Below, piece by piece: positions 1 through 6,231 of a stretch of 6,712 nucleotides of DNA. This DNA comes from Promethearchaeota archaeon (lineage in GTDB: Archaea > Asgardarchaeota > Lokiarchaeia > Sigyniarchaeales > SOKP01), in the NCBI GenBank assembly GCA_016840695.1, contig JAEORV010000090.1:1-6712 (forward strand). The letters run 5' to 3'. Made by a program: the position numbers and the translations under genes. The number at the start of each line of letters is the position of its first letter. Position 1 is the first letter of the stretch. The notes beneath the pieces are model-generated. The model had not been told where the DNA came from. It was given only the letters and a program-made list of their open reading frames with translations, and ran no database searches.

Positions 1-284
1 CTTTTGCAATATTGGGTGGTTTTTACGAAGAAATAATGTTCCGCGGGGTAGTTCAAAACAAGTATAGAGATTTATTTGCTGATAAAAAAAAGATCATTTT
101 CTTTACTGCTGTTACATTCACATTAACCCATTTATTTTATTTACCGTTTATCGGATTTGGAATATTTTATATCTTTGTTTTTGTAATGGCAGTGATTCTA
201 AGCATTTTAAGAATGAAAAGCGATCAATTAGCTTGCGCCATTCTTCATGGCGGCATAGTTTTTATTTTAATAATTGCGGTATAG
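1..284 (+). CDS. CPBP-family (CAAX/Abi) intramembrane metalloprotease, C-terminal fragment
   Basis: Partial gene: the open frame runs in from the left edge (first full codon at 3-5) and stops at TAG 282-284. A TTG at 12-14 is an internal Leu codon, not a start. The three conserved CPBP motifs are all visible. EEIMFRG (EExxxR; Glu codons at 27-32, Arg at 42-44) is followed by FTLTH (FxxxH; His at 129-131) in a hydrophobic helix, and then by LHG (His at 246-248) in the last helix. In this family the Glu and His residues bind the catalytic metal inside the membrane. Three hydrophobic segments separated by a short basic loop (RMKSDQ) fit the C-terminal half of such a protein. Members cleave prenylated proteins or bacteriocin-type peptides, or give immunity to them; the substrate here is unknown. 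It is convergent with the downstream dehydrogenase gene and so is not part of that operon. Confidence 0.85.
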   Translation, partial: FAILGGFYEEIMFRGVVQNKYRDLFADKKKIIFFTAVTFTLTHLFYLPFIGFGIFYIFVFVMAVILSILRMKSDQLACAILHGGIVFILIIAV

Positions 285-303
285 CATAGAAAATAGAAAA
301 AAA

Positions 304-324
304 AAATTGTTTTTTTAACAATTT
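304..324. terminator. Bidirectional hairpin terminator between convergent genes
   Basis: AAATTGTT (304-311) and AACAATTT (317-324) form a perfect 8-bp inverted repeat around a 5-T loop. An A-run lies to the left (297-306) and a T-rich stretch to the right, so both strands read as stem plus oligo-T. It sits between the protease stop (284) and the dehydrogenase stop (327), where two convergent transcripts would have to end. The stem is AT-rich and weak, so the flanking oligo-T tracts may do most of the work, as is usual for archaeal termination. Confidence 0.6.
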
Positions 325-326
325 CT

Positions 327-1343
327 TTATTTGTATGGATCAACTAAGATCTTTATTTCCTTTGTATCGGGCTTTATAGCTTCTTTAAATCCTTTCTCCA
401 CGATATCATCTATGGAGATAATATTTGTTACAATTGGGTCAGGATCAATCATCTTTCGAGCAATCAAATCTATCGCAAATTCAAAATCTCTGGGGTGCCA
501 CGCATAAATTCCTTGTATCCGATTTTGACTCATGATAAATGGGAGAAAATTGAAATTAAACGGAGTATCTGAAATTCCAACCTGAATAAGAGAACCTCCC
601 TTACGTATTAGACTAGATGATGCGTTTATCACAGCTGGCCTGCCAGTGCATTCAAAAACATAATCAGCACCGCGACGATTTGTCGCTCCTTTAATTTTTC
701 CAATAGCAATCTTTTTTAAAGCGACATCTGGATTAAATTTCTTGGCTATTTCAAGTCGATTAGGATTTTTATCAATGACTATAAGCTTTTTTACTCCTGC
801 AAGTTTTAAACCTTGTAATATAAACTGACCTATAGTTCCTAAACCAATAATGACAGCTGTATCTCCCATATTCACACCTGCCACTCTTATGGATTGTAAA
901 CCAGTTGCAAGTTGTTCAAAAATGGTACCGTGCTTGTCCGGAATTGAATCTGGTACCGCTACAAGACATTCTGTTGGTATTGCTACATATTCTGCAAAAC
1001 CTCCGTCTTTATAAATTCCAAGCTCTCGAAATTCGTCATAACAGATATTATAATCTCCTCTTAGACATGAAGGACATTGGCCACATGAAATAGAACCGTT
1101 GTATGTAACTCTATCTCCAATTTTGCATTTTTTGACATTTTCCCCTATTTCTTCAACGACTCCCAATATTTCGTGTCCCATGACGACCGGGACTGGATAT
1201 AATCCCGTTTTATATGCTTCGAGATCTGTTCCGCAAATCCCTGTATGTTTTACTTTTATTAACACTTCTTTTTCTTTTGGAGCAGGTTTTGGAATATCAA
1301 CTATTGAGAGCTTTTCTTTTCCCATGTATTTAGCAGCTTTCAT
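327..1343 (-). CDS. Zinc-dependent medium-chain alcohol/polyol dehydrogenase
   Basis: This 338-residue protein has the usual length of the zinc MDR (alcohol dehydrogenase) superfamily and carries both zinc sites. Catalytic zinc ligands are Cys37 in GICGTD, His57-Glu58 in MGHE and probably Glu143 in FEQLATG. The structural zinc lobe has Cys87, Cys90, Cys93 and Cys101. The Rossmann motif GLGTIG spans 167-172, and Asp191 at the end of the second strand (VIDKN) favours NAD over NADP. The overall look is that of the threonine, sorbitol or 2,3-butanediol dehydrogenase branch, so a secondary alcohol/ketone reaction is likely, but the substrate is not determined. The ATG start is preceded by a weak GAAGTG ribosome site. 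It lies 21 bases after the aminotransferase gene as the last gene of the four-gene cluster. Confidence 0.9.
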   Translation of the reverse strand: MKAAKYMGKEKLSIVDIPKPAPKEKEVLIKVKHTGICGTDLEAYKTGLYPVPVVMGHEILGVVEEIGENVKKCKIGDRVTYNGSISCGQCPSCLRGDYNICYDEFRELGIYKDGGFAEYVAIPTECLVAVPDSIPDKHGTIFEQLATGLQSIRVAGVNMGDTAVIIGLGTIGQFILQGLKLAGVKKLIVIDKNPNRLEIAKKFNPDVALKKIAIGKIKGATNRRGADYVFECTGRPAVINASSSLIRKGGSLIQVGISDTPFNFNFLPFIMSQNRIQGIYAWHPRDFEFAIDLIARKMIDPDPIVTNIISIDDIVEKGFKEAIKPDTKEIKILVDPYK

Positions 1344-1364
1344 TATGTTTCACTTCTATTCTTC

Positions 1365-2789
1365 TTATTTCTCTAATGATTTTATAGAATCTTTTAATGA
1401 TTTTTCAAAGAGCTCGCATATCTTTTCCGTTTCTTCGTCGTTAATGATTAACGGAGGCTTGATTTTTAGCGTGTTTTGGATAAAATATCCTGCCGTGGAC
1501 ATTATTTGCATTTGTTCGCCGAAAAAGATTCCATTATCCCATCCCACATGTACCATTTTTTCTAGCAAGTCGTTATTTGGTTCTCGTGTTTCGGGATCCT
1601 GCACAAATTCTACTCCAATAAATAAGCCTGGCCCTCTAACGTCTCCTATCTCTGGAATCTCCTCAGAAAGATCTTTTATAAAAGAGGAAATTTTGTTTCC
1701 TTGTTTTTCAGCGTTTTCTGGTATTTTATTCTTCTGTAAAATCTCAATGTTTACGAGACATGCGGCCATTCCTAATGGAGGAGAACTGAACGTAGAGTGT
1801 TCTTCGAATTCCGTCAACTGTCGAAGTTTAGATTTAGCTACCGTGATTCCAATAGGAACCCCTGCTCCTGCACCTTTAGTTAGAGTCATGATATCGGGAG
1901 AAATGTCTACATTATACTTGGAATTATACCATTCCGTGGCAAACATTTTTCCAGTACGTCCGAATCCTGTTTGTGCTTCGTCGTAAATGAGTAAAATTTT
2001 GTTATTTTGACAGATTTCTTTTAAACCTGATAAAAATTCAACTGGTGCTGGTATCATCCCTCCAGGTCCTTGTATTGGTTCTATAATGCAACCAATTGGT
2101 GTTCCAGTTGGAAACATTTCTATCTTTTCTCTTACCATCTGTAAACATTCCAGATTACACGATTTATCTCTTTCTCCTCCAAGACCTCCTTTATAATGCC
2201 AAGGGCAGTGATAACAATATGGATAGAAAGTTCTTACCCATAATTCCCTCCCCCGCCCGGGGAATCTCATTGGAAGACGCTGAGATGCCCCCATCATTAT
2301 GAGATTTGAACCATGATATCCTCGCCGAAAAACTATGAATTGTTCTCCTTTTTTATTATTAATCATAGCTAATCGCATTGCACATTCAAGGGCCCATCCT
2401 CCTCCGGAATTATTTACGCTTATTCTTCCTCCTTTTAGTTGGCCAGGAAGGATTTCAGCGAGTTTATTACACAATCTTATTCTGATTGGAGTAAGCATGT
2501 ACGACCAAGAATGAGTAACTTGTTCGCATTGAAGACTCACGGCATAACTAATATCGGGATTATTATGGCCCAAATTTAAAACCCATGCTTGAGAAGTACA
2601 ATCTAAAATCTCCCGACCATCTTGAGTTTTAAAATATATTGAACCTGGTTCGGGACTTCCAACTATAATATGCTCCCGAGCATTAGTTAGAAGATGATTC
2701 TTGCGACATATTATTATTTCTTCTTCATTTAATGGATTTTTTATCAACCTATTGATTTCTTCCTTGCTTAAATATTTTGGATCAACCAT
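1365..2789 (-). CDS. Class III PLP-dependent aminotransferase with Cys-rich insert
   Basis: A complete fold-type I, class III (omega/ornithine-type) aminotransferase of 474 residues. The PLP-binding Asp lies in YDEAQTGFGRTG (about 269-280), the Schiff-base Lys is Lys305 in LTKGAG, YHG (158-160) stacks on the cofactor region, and HSTF (331-334) supplies the phosphate-binding Thr. Two oddities stand out. The usual SGSEA phosphate-loop motif reads SGGGWALE (128-135), and a four-Cys segment (Cys192, 195, 211, 215; YCYHCPW then CNLEC) interrupts the middle of the protein. I chose ATG 2789 over the in-frame GTG at 2798 because that GTG lies inside a strong GAGGTG ribosome site. Related family members transfer amino groups from amines or omega-amino acids to 2-oxo acids, and some decarboxylate dialkylglycines; the substrate here is unknown. 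It sits 25 bases after E1 beta and 21 before the dehydrogenase, suggesting a shared pathway. Confidence 0.88.
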   Translation of the reverse strand: MVDPKYLSKEEINRLIKNPLNEEEIIICRKNHLLTNAREHIIVGSPEPGSIYFKTQDGREILDCTSQAWVLNLGHNNPDISYAVSLQCEQVTHSWSYMLTPIRIRLCNKLAEILPGQLKGGRISVNNSGGGWALECAMRLAMINNKKGEQFIVFRRGYHGSNLIMMGASQRLPMRFPGRGRELWVRTFYPYCYHCPWHYKGGLGGERDKSCNLECLQMVREKIEMFPTGTPIGCIIEPIQGPGGMIPAPVEFLSGLKEICQNNKILLIYDEAQTGFGRTGKMFATEWYNSKYNVDISPDIMTLTKGAGAGVPIGITVAKSKLRQLTEFEEHSTFSSPPLGMAACLVNIEILQKNKIPENAEKQGNKISSFIKDLSEEIPEIGDVRGPGLFIGVEFVQDPETREPNNDLLEKMVHVGWDNGIFFGEQMQIMSTAGYFIQNTLKIKPPLIINDEETEKICELFEKSLKDSIKSLEK

Positions 2790-2795
2790 TTTTTC

Positions 2796-2801
2796 CACCT
2801 C
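2796..2801 (-). promoter_or_regulatory. Shine-Dalgarno site that fixes the aminotransferase start
   Basis: On the minus strand GAGGTG ends six bases before ATG 2789. This is ideal spacing and a strong match to the 16S tail, and it rules out the upstream in-frame GTG (2796-2798), which is part of the site itself. Confidence 0.75.
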
Positions 2802-2814
2802 TTTATAAAATCAC

Positions 2815-3801
2815 TTATATGAGATTTTTTACTTGATTCTGAATTAATTTTGCGCTTGGAATAATTTCTCTTTCCAGGTTTGGGGCATATGGTATTGGAA
2901 CGTCTGGAGTATTAATCCGCACGATATTTCTCTTTAGATATTGAAAGCCCTCTTCAGCTACAAGCGCAGCGATCTCAGCACTTACTGAACATGTTTTACA
3001 ACCTTCATCAACGATTACCAATTTTCCCGTTTTTTCAATTGAACCCAGGATTGTTTTTTTATCTAATGGAACCAGAGTCCTAGGATCAATGACTTCACAT
3101 TGAATATTTTCTTCTTTTAATTTGTTAGCAGCAATTATACTTTCTTGAACCATCGCGCCTGTAGCTACAATTGTTACATCATCGCCTTCCGTAAATTTCC
3201 TTGCTTGACCAAATGGTATCATGAATTCTTTATCTAATGGTACTTCATTGGTATAGTAATAGGTCCTTTTATGTTCAAAAAACATCACTGGATCGTTATC
3301 CCGAATTGCTGTTTTCATTAAACCTTTAAAATCACTCGCATCTGATGGTAGCACAATTTTTAATCCTGGAACATGCATGAACCACGATTCGAAAGACTGC
3401 GAATGTTGTGCTGCGCCCATTATGCCCGTTCCAAATGGGACTCTAATTGTAACTGGCACGTTGACTTGACCACCATACATATATCTTGCTTTTGCTGCTT
3501 GATTAACGATCATTTCCATGCAGACACACAAAAAATCTGCAAACATGACTTCTGCAATTGGTCGCATGCCTGCCATTGCTGCTCCGACGGCACAACCCAA
3601 AATGGCGTTTTCACTTATTGGCGTGTCGCGAACTCTCTCAGGGCCGAATCTCTCTAATAATCCTGCTGTTACAGAGAAAGCTCCTCCATATTGCCCAATA
3701 TCTTCTCCCATTATGAATACAGATTCGTCACGTTCCATTTCTTCTTCAATTGCTAGTTTTATAGCATCTGAACCTTTCATTTTGATAGTTTCTGTGGTCA
3801 T
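2815..3801 (-). CDS. Thiamine-diphosphate-dependent dehydrogenase E1 component, beta subunit
   Basis: A full-length E1 beta (328 residues; family about 325-330) with the N-terminal pyrimidine-binding domain and the C-terminal transketolase-like domain. Visible landmarks are GEDIGQYGG (32-40), the TPP-activating Glu64 in ISENAILG, the active-site His133 in AQHSQSFE, PSDASD (152-157) and the DPRTLVPLD hinge (239-247). Together with E1 alpha it should form an alpha2beta2 enzyme that decarboxylates a 2-oxo acid or cleaves an acyloin. The tail segment CKTCSVSAEIAALVAEEGF resembles acetoin-dehydrogenase-type beta subunits (which carry RCS) more than the typical EEGPRTGG of pyruvate E1 beta. Substrate assignment is therefore open between pyruvate, branched-chain 2-oxo acids and acetoin. 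The start ATG is one base after the E1 alpha stop, with the ribosome site inside the E1 alpha gene, which points to translational coupling. Confidence 0.92.
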   Translation of the reverse strand: MTTETIKMKGSDAIKLAIEEEMERDESVFIMGEDIGQYGGAFSVTAGLLERFGPERVRDTPISENAILGCAVGAAMAGMRPIAEVMFADFLCVCMEMIVNQAAKARYMYGGQVNVPVTIRVPFGTGIMGAAQHSQSFESWFMHVPGLKIVLPSDASDFKGLMKTAIRDNDPVMFFEHKRTYYYTNEVPLDKEFMIPFGQARKFTEGDDVTIVATGAMVQESIIAANKLKEENIQCEVIDPRTLVPLDKKTILGSIEKTGKLVIVDEGCKTCSVSAEIAALVAEEGFQYLKRNIVRINTPDVPIPYAPNLEREIIPSAKLIQNQVKNLI

Positions 3802-3802
3802 T

Positions 3803-4804
3803 TTAATTCCCTCCGATATCTATTGGATTTTTATATATATCATCAAGAACGGTCCCAGTATCGGGTTTTTTGCTTTTTTTTGAAAATTTAACGCTTAACT
3901 CTACCTGCTCTAAAGTTTTTTCTTCAATTTCTTTAATCATTGTTTGATCAATGATTTCCCCTCTGATGAGCCTTTTTTTGTATATTTCAATCGGGCATCT
4001 CTTCTTCCATTCCTCTTTTTCTTCATTTGAGCGGTATTTATCAGCGTCCGTAGTAGTTTGTCCCTGCCACCTGAATGTTTTGCATTCAATAAGAGTTGAA
4101 CCCCCTCCCTTCCTTGCGAGATCAACAGCTTCCTTCGTGGATTTGTACACTTCGATCACGTCATTTCCATCAACAATAACACCCTTTATTCCATAACCTT
4201 GTGCTCGAAGCGAAAGATCCTCTACAGCTGTTGCAGTTTGAGCAGGTGTACTCCATCCATACTTATTGTTTTCTAAAATAAAGATCACAGGAAGCTTCCA
4301 AGTTGCAGCAAGGTTCATTGATTCGTGCAACATGCCTTGGTTTGAAGCGCCATCACCAAAGAAAGTGAGAACCACTTTCCCTTCGTTTCTCATTTTTGAT
4401 GCTAAGGCTACTCCAAGGGCTAAAGGTGGACCTGCCCCTACAATTCCATTTGCTCCAAGCATGTTCTTAGAAAAATCAGCAACATGCATCGAACCACCAC
4501 GACCCTTGCATATTCCTCCCTCTTTTCCATAAATTTCTGCCATTAACAAATTTACATCCCCATCTTTAGCAATAAAATGGCCATGGCCCCTATGCGTGGA
4601 TGTAATGTAATCTTCCTCATTTATAGCAGCACATGCTCCAACAGCGATAGCTTCTTCACCCGTATAAGGGTGAACTAAAGGAGACTTGATTTTACCAGCG
4701 TCTTTAGTAATTCTGGTTTCAAATTCACGAATCATTAACATCTTTTTATAAATATTAATCGATTCTTCAGAACTCCATTCTTTAGGTAATTCATCACTAT
4801 TCAT
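3803..4804 (-). CDS. Thiamine-diphosphate-dependent dehydrogenase E1 component, alpha subunit (His-to-Gln in active-site loop)
   Basis: A complete E1 alpha (333 residues from ATG 4804; usual 320-370). The TPP/Mg motif is GDG (150-152) with NN (179-180) closing it. HRGHGH (71-76), KGRGGSMH (100-107) and LGANGIVGAG (116-125) are all classic for the family. The C-terminal region corresponding to the phosphorylation or active-site loop reads WQGQTTTDADKYR (246-258), whereas typical members have HGHSMSD or PHTMSGDD there, so the conserved loop His is Gln. The loop Asp and the YR pair are kept. GTG 4813 and TTG 4810 are in frame upstream, but ATG 4804 is the more likely start. No clear ribosome site precedes it beyond a weak GTTGAT. 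It is the first gene of the cluster, about 47 bases downstream of a TATA-like box, and no E2 or E3 gene follows. Confidence 0.9.
   Translation of the reverse strand: MNSDELPKEWSSEESINIYKKMLMIREFETRITKDAGKIKSPLVHPYTGEEAIAVGACAAINEEDYITSTHRGHGHFIAKDGDVNLLMAEIYGKEGGICKGRGGSMHVADFSKNMLGANGIVGAGPPLALGVALASKMRNEGKVVLTFFGDGASNQGMLHESMNLAATWKLPVIFILENNKYGWSTPAQTATAVEDLSLRAQGYGIKGVIVDGNDVIEVYKSTKEAVDLARKGGGSTLIECKTFRWQGQTTTDADKYRSNEEKEEWKKRCPIEIYKKRLIRGEIIDQTMIKEIEEKTLEQVELSVKFSKKSKKPDTGTVLDDIYKNPIDIGGN
3809..3814 (-). promoter_or_regulatory. Ribosome binding site for E1 beta inside the E1 alpha 3' end
   Basis: GGAGGG on the minus strand encodes the two Gly codons before the final Asn of E1 alpha and ends seven bases before the E1 beta ATG at 3801. 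With a one-base gap between stop and start, this supports coupled translation and 1:1 subunit supply. Confidence 0.7.
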
Positions 4805-4851
4805 TATCAACACATTTTTTTAATGGTAATAATACAATATCTTCTTCTTAC

Positions 4852-4859
4852 TTTATAAA
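4852..4859 (-). promoter_or_regulatory. Candidate archaeal TATA box for the E1/aminotransferase/dehydrogenase operon
   Basis: TTTATAAA lies in the 93-base gap between the SDR stop and E1 alpha, with A-rich sequence just upstream that could serve as a BRE. Its centre is about 51 bases before ATG 4804, so a start site some 26 bases downstream would leave a leader of about 25 bases. The octamer is palindromic, so direction is inferred from context only. A bacterial promoter reading of this AT-rich gap is also possible. Confidence 0.45.
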
Positions 4860-4874
4860 ATTTTTACAGAAGTG

Positions 4875-4896
4875 AAAAATAAAAAATAAAAATAAA
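4875..4896 (-). terminator. Oligo-T terminator after the KDSR-like SDR gene
   Basis: Read on the minus strand, one base after the TAA stop (4898-4900) comes a stretch of T-runs of three to six interrupted by single A residues, with no stem. This is the usual form of archaeal intrinsic termination, and it separates the upstream SDR cluster from the E1 operon promoter about 16 bases further on. Confidence 0.5.
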
Positions 4897-4897
4897 C

Positions 4898-5767
4898 TTA
4901 GTATTTATAATCTTTACCCATCTTTTTTCTCGCTTTTTTCAAGTCCTTTTCAACGATATTTAGAACTAATCCCGTTAAATGCCTTTTTGCCCACCAGTAA
5001 AATCCTGCTTCCCCTGGAGTAATGTAGACTTTTTTCTTCATGATTCCCTCTATTAATGCTTCTGCAATATCCTCTGGTTGTAATAATCCCGCCCGTTCTG
5101 ACATTATTGCACATTCTTTTGGTTTGACTTTATTTTCTCTTTCAAACTGGGGTGTATCTACATCAGGTGGGAATATAAGCGATATTTTAATTTTATACGG
5201 TGATAATTCATTTTTTAAAGCCTCAGCCAATCCGATTAAGGCTGCTTTAGTTGGAGTATAAGCGGTGTATCCGATGAGTCCAATATATCCTGCAACTGAT
5301 GATACAAAAACAACATGACCAGATTTCTCTTTCATAAAATGCGGCAATAAGATTAGAGTGGGTACTAATTGTCCGTAATAATTTACATCCATGTGGTTTT
5401 TGAAATCGGCAAGTGTATGGTTTTCAATGTAGTCGGGCATGGCAAATCCTACGACATTGATTAAGTAATCAGGTACTCCATGGTCATTCACAAAACCATC
5501 AAGAAGCGGTTTTAATTTATCCATGTCCGTGGCATCACAGGCTATCGCCTCTACAAATTGAGAATCCTCAGATTTCACGGTTTCAATATCTTTTTTTGCT
5601 TCTTCTAATACATCTACTCGTCTCGCAATAATACCGACGCTCGCTCCTAATTCAACAAATAATTTTGCGATCCCTTTTCCAATACCTTCTGATGCGCCAC
5701 ATACAACAACGGATTTTCCTTTAAAGGGCTGTTTTTCAATTAACTTACTTCTTTTTTTTTCTTTCAT
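4898..5767 (-). CDS. Short-chain dehydrogenase resembling 3-ketodihydrosphingosine reductase
   Basis: A 289-residue classical-fold SDR. The cofactor loop is GASEGIG (24-30), and the ARR pair at 48-50 after strand two suggests NADPH. The NNAG-type motif is NVVG (104-107), the active-site Asn is Asn129 in DVNYYG, and the catalytic triad is Ser157, Tyr170 and Lys174 (YTPTK). The segment after the active site, PPDVDTPQFERENKVKP (200-216), closely follows the PPDTDTPGF..EN..KP signature of eukaryotic and bacterial KDSR (the second step of sphingoid base synthesis, reducing a long-chain 3-keto group). No N-terminal membrane anchor is present. The C-terminus has an aromatic segment FYWWAKRHLTGLVLNIV (256-272) that could sit on a membrane, followed by a basic tail. 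Start: a TGA stop is followed directly by GTG-ATG, so the gene begins at ATG 5767 or GTG 5770. A long-chain keto-lipid substrate is inferred, not shown. Confidence 0.85.
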   Translation of the reverse strand: MKEKKRSKLIEKQPFKGKSVVVCGASEGIGKGIAKLFVELGASVGIIARRVDVLEEAKKDIETVKSEDSQFVEAIACDATDMDKLKPLLDGFVNDHGVPDYLINVVGFAMPDYIENHTLADFKNHMDVNYYGQLVPTLILLPHFMKEKSGHVVFVSSVAGYIGLIGYTAYTPTKAALIGLAEALKNELSPYKIKISLIFPPDVDTPQFERENKVKPKECAIMSERAGLLQPEDIAEALIEGIMKKKVYITPGEAGFYWWAKRHLTGLVLNIVEKDLKKARKKMGKDYKY

Positions 5768-5804
5768 CACTCAACACGGTTTAATGATTATTTATTATAT
5801 TTAT

Positions 5805-6212
5805 CTAAAAAACTCCTAGTCCCGTAGCCCCATAGATTATGAAAATTGGACCAAATACTAGAGTTAATACGACTACCCCAATACTCACGATTGCATCAAG
5901 ACCATATTTTTCTCTGTTGAATTTATTGTTTTGGAGGTTAAAAGCTAAATCTATGATGCCTAAAAACATCATTCCACTCCCGGCTAGAGCAGAAAAGAAA
6001 TAACCGAATCTTTGACTCATTAACAAGCCAATTGCTGCAACCAAAAGACAAGGTGTAATCCATCCCAAGTCTGGAAATGGGAAGGATAATTCATGCTTGT
6101 ATTCTACTTCAGACATTTTGGATTTATTATCTATGATAAAGAAACTTATCCAAAATCCCAAAAATAAAACTATCCAAACAATTTCAAAAATTGCAATTAT
6201 CATATCTAACAT
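5805..6212 (-). CDS. Small four-helix integral membrane protein, unknown family
   Basis: I do not recognise the family. The 135-residue protein has four hydrophobic segments at about 3-27, 50-66, 70-92 and 105-128. A charged loop (28-48, DNKSKMSEVEYKHE) follows helix one, and a basic-rich loop (93-104, NLQNNKFNREKY) lies between helices three and four. There is no signal peptide cleavage site and no obvious catalytic motif. Helix three is Gly/Ala/Ser-rich (SALAGSGMMFLG), which suggests tight helix packing. The ATG start is supported by a GAGGTG ribosome site eight bases upstream. It lies 19 bases after the partial SDR gene and 37 before the KDSR-like gene, on the same strand. Co-transcription with two carbonyl reductases hints at a membrane-lipid context, but no function can be assigned. 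Confidence 0.75.
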   Translation of the reverse strand: MLDMIIAIFEIVWIVLFLGFWISFFIIDNKSKMSEVEYKHELSFPFPDLGWITPCLLVAAIGLLMSQRFGYFFSALAGSGMMFLGIIDLAFNLQNNKFNREKYGLDAIVSIGVVVLTLVFGPIFIIYGATGLGVF

Positions 6213-6220
6213 TTTATTTT

Positions 6221-6226
6221 CACCTC
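6221..6226 (-). promoter_or_regulatory. Shine-Dalgarno site of the membrane protein gene
   Basis: GAGGTG on the minus strand, eight bases before ATG 6212 and just after the upstream SDR stop (6232-6234). It is the same core as the site before the aminotransferase, showing that this genome uses leadered translation for internal operon genes. Confidence 0.7.
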
Positions 6227-6231
6227 ATTTT

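Noticed and set aside
1099..1986. Long plus-strand open frame of 295 codons
   Set aside because: It spans the antisense of two well-supported minus-strand genes and their intergenic gap, is Ser/Pro/Phe-rich as shadow frames are, and shows no domain motif.
2796..2798. GTG as start of the aminotransferase
   Set aside because: This GTG is part of the GAGGTG Shine-Dalgarno sequence serving ATG 2789.
2801..2810. A second copy of the TATA-like decamer seen before E1 alpha, upstream of the aminotransferase
   Set aside because: Its centre is only about 16 bases from the aminotransferase ATG, too close for an archaeal start site upstream of the codon, and the gene has a strong ribosome site that needs a leader.
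4811..4813. GTG as start of E1 alpha
   Set aside because: In frame but with no ribosome site in front; ATG 4804 is nearby and a better codon. The difference is only three residues and remains unproven.
4898..6212. A complete sphingolipid pathway
   Set aside because: Only the reductase-like gene is visible; no serine palmitoyltransferase (a class II aminoacyl transferase fold) is present, and the class III aminotransferase in the window is a different family.
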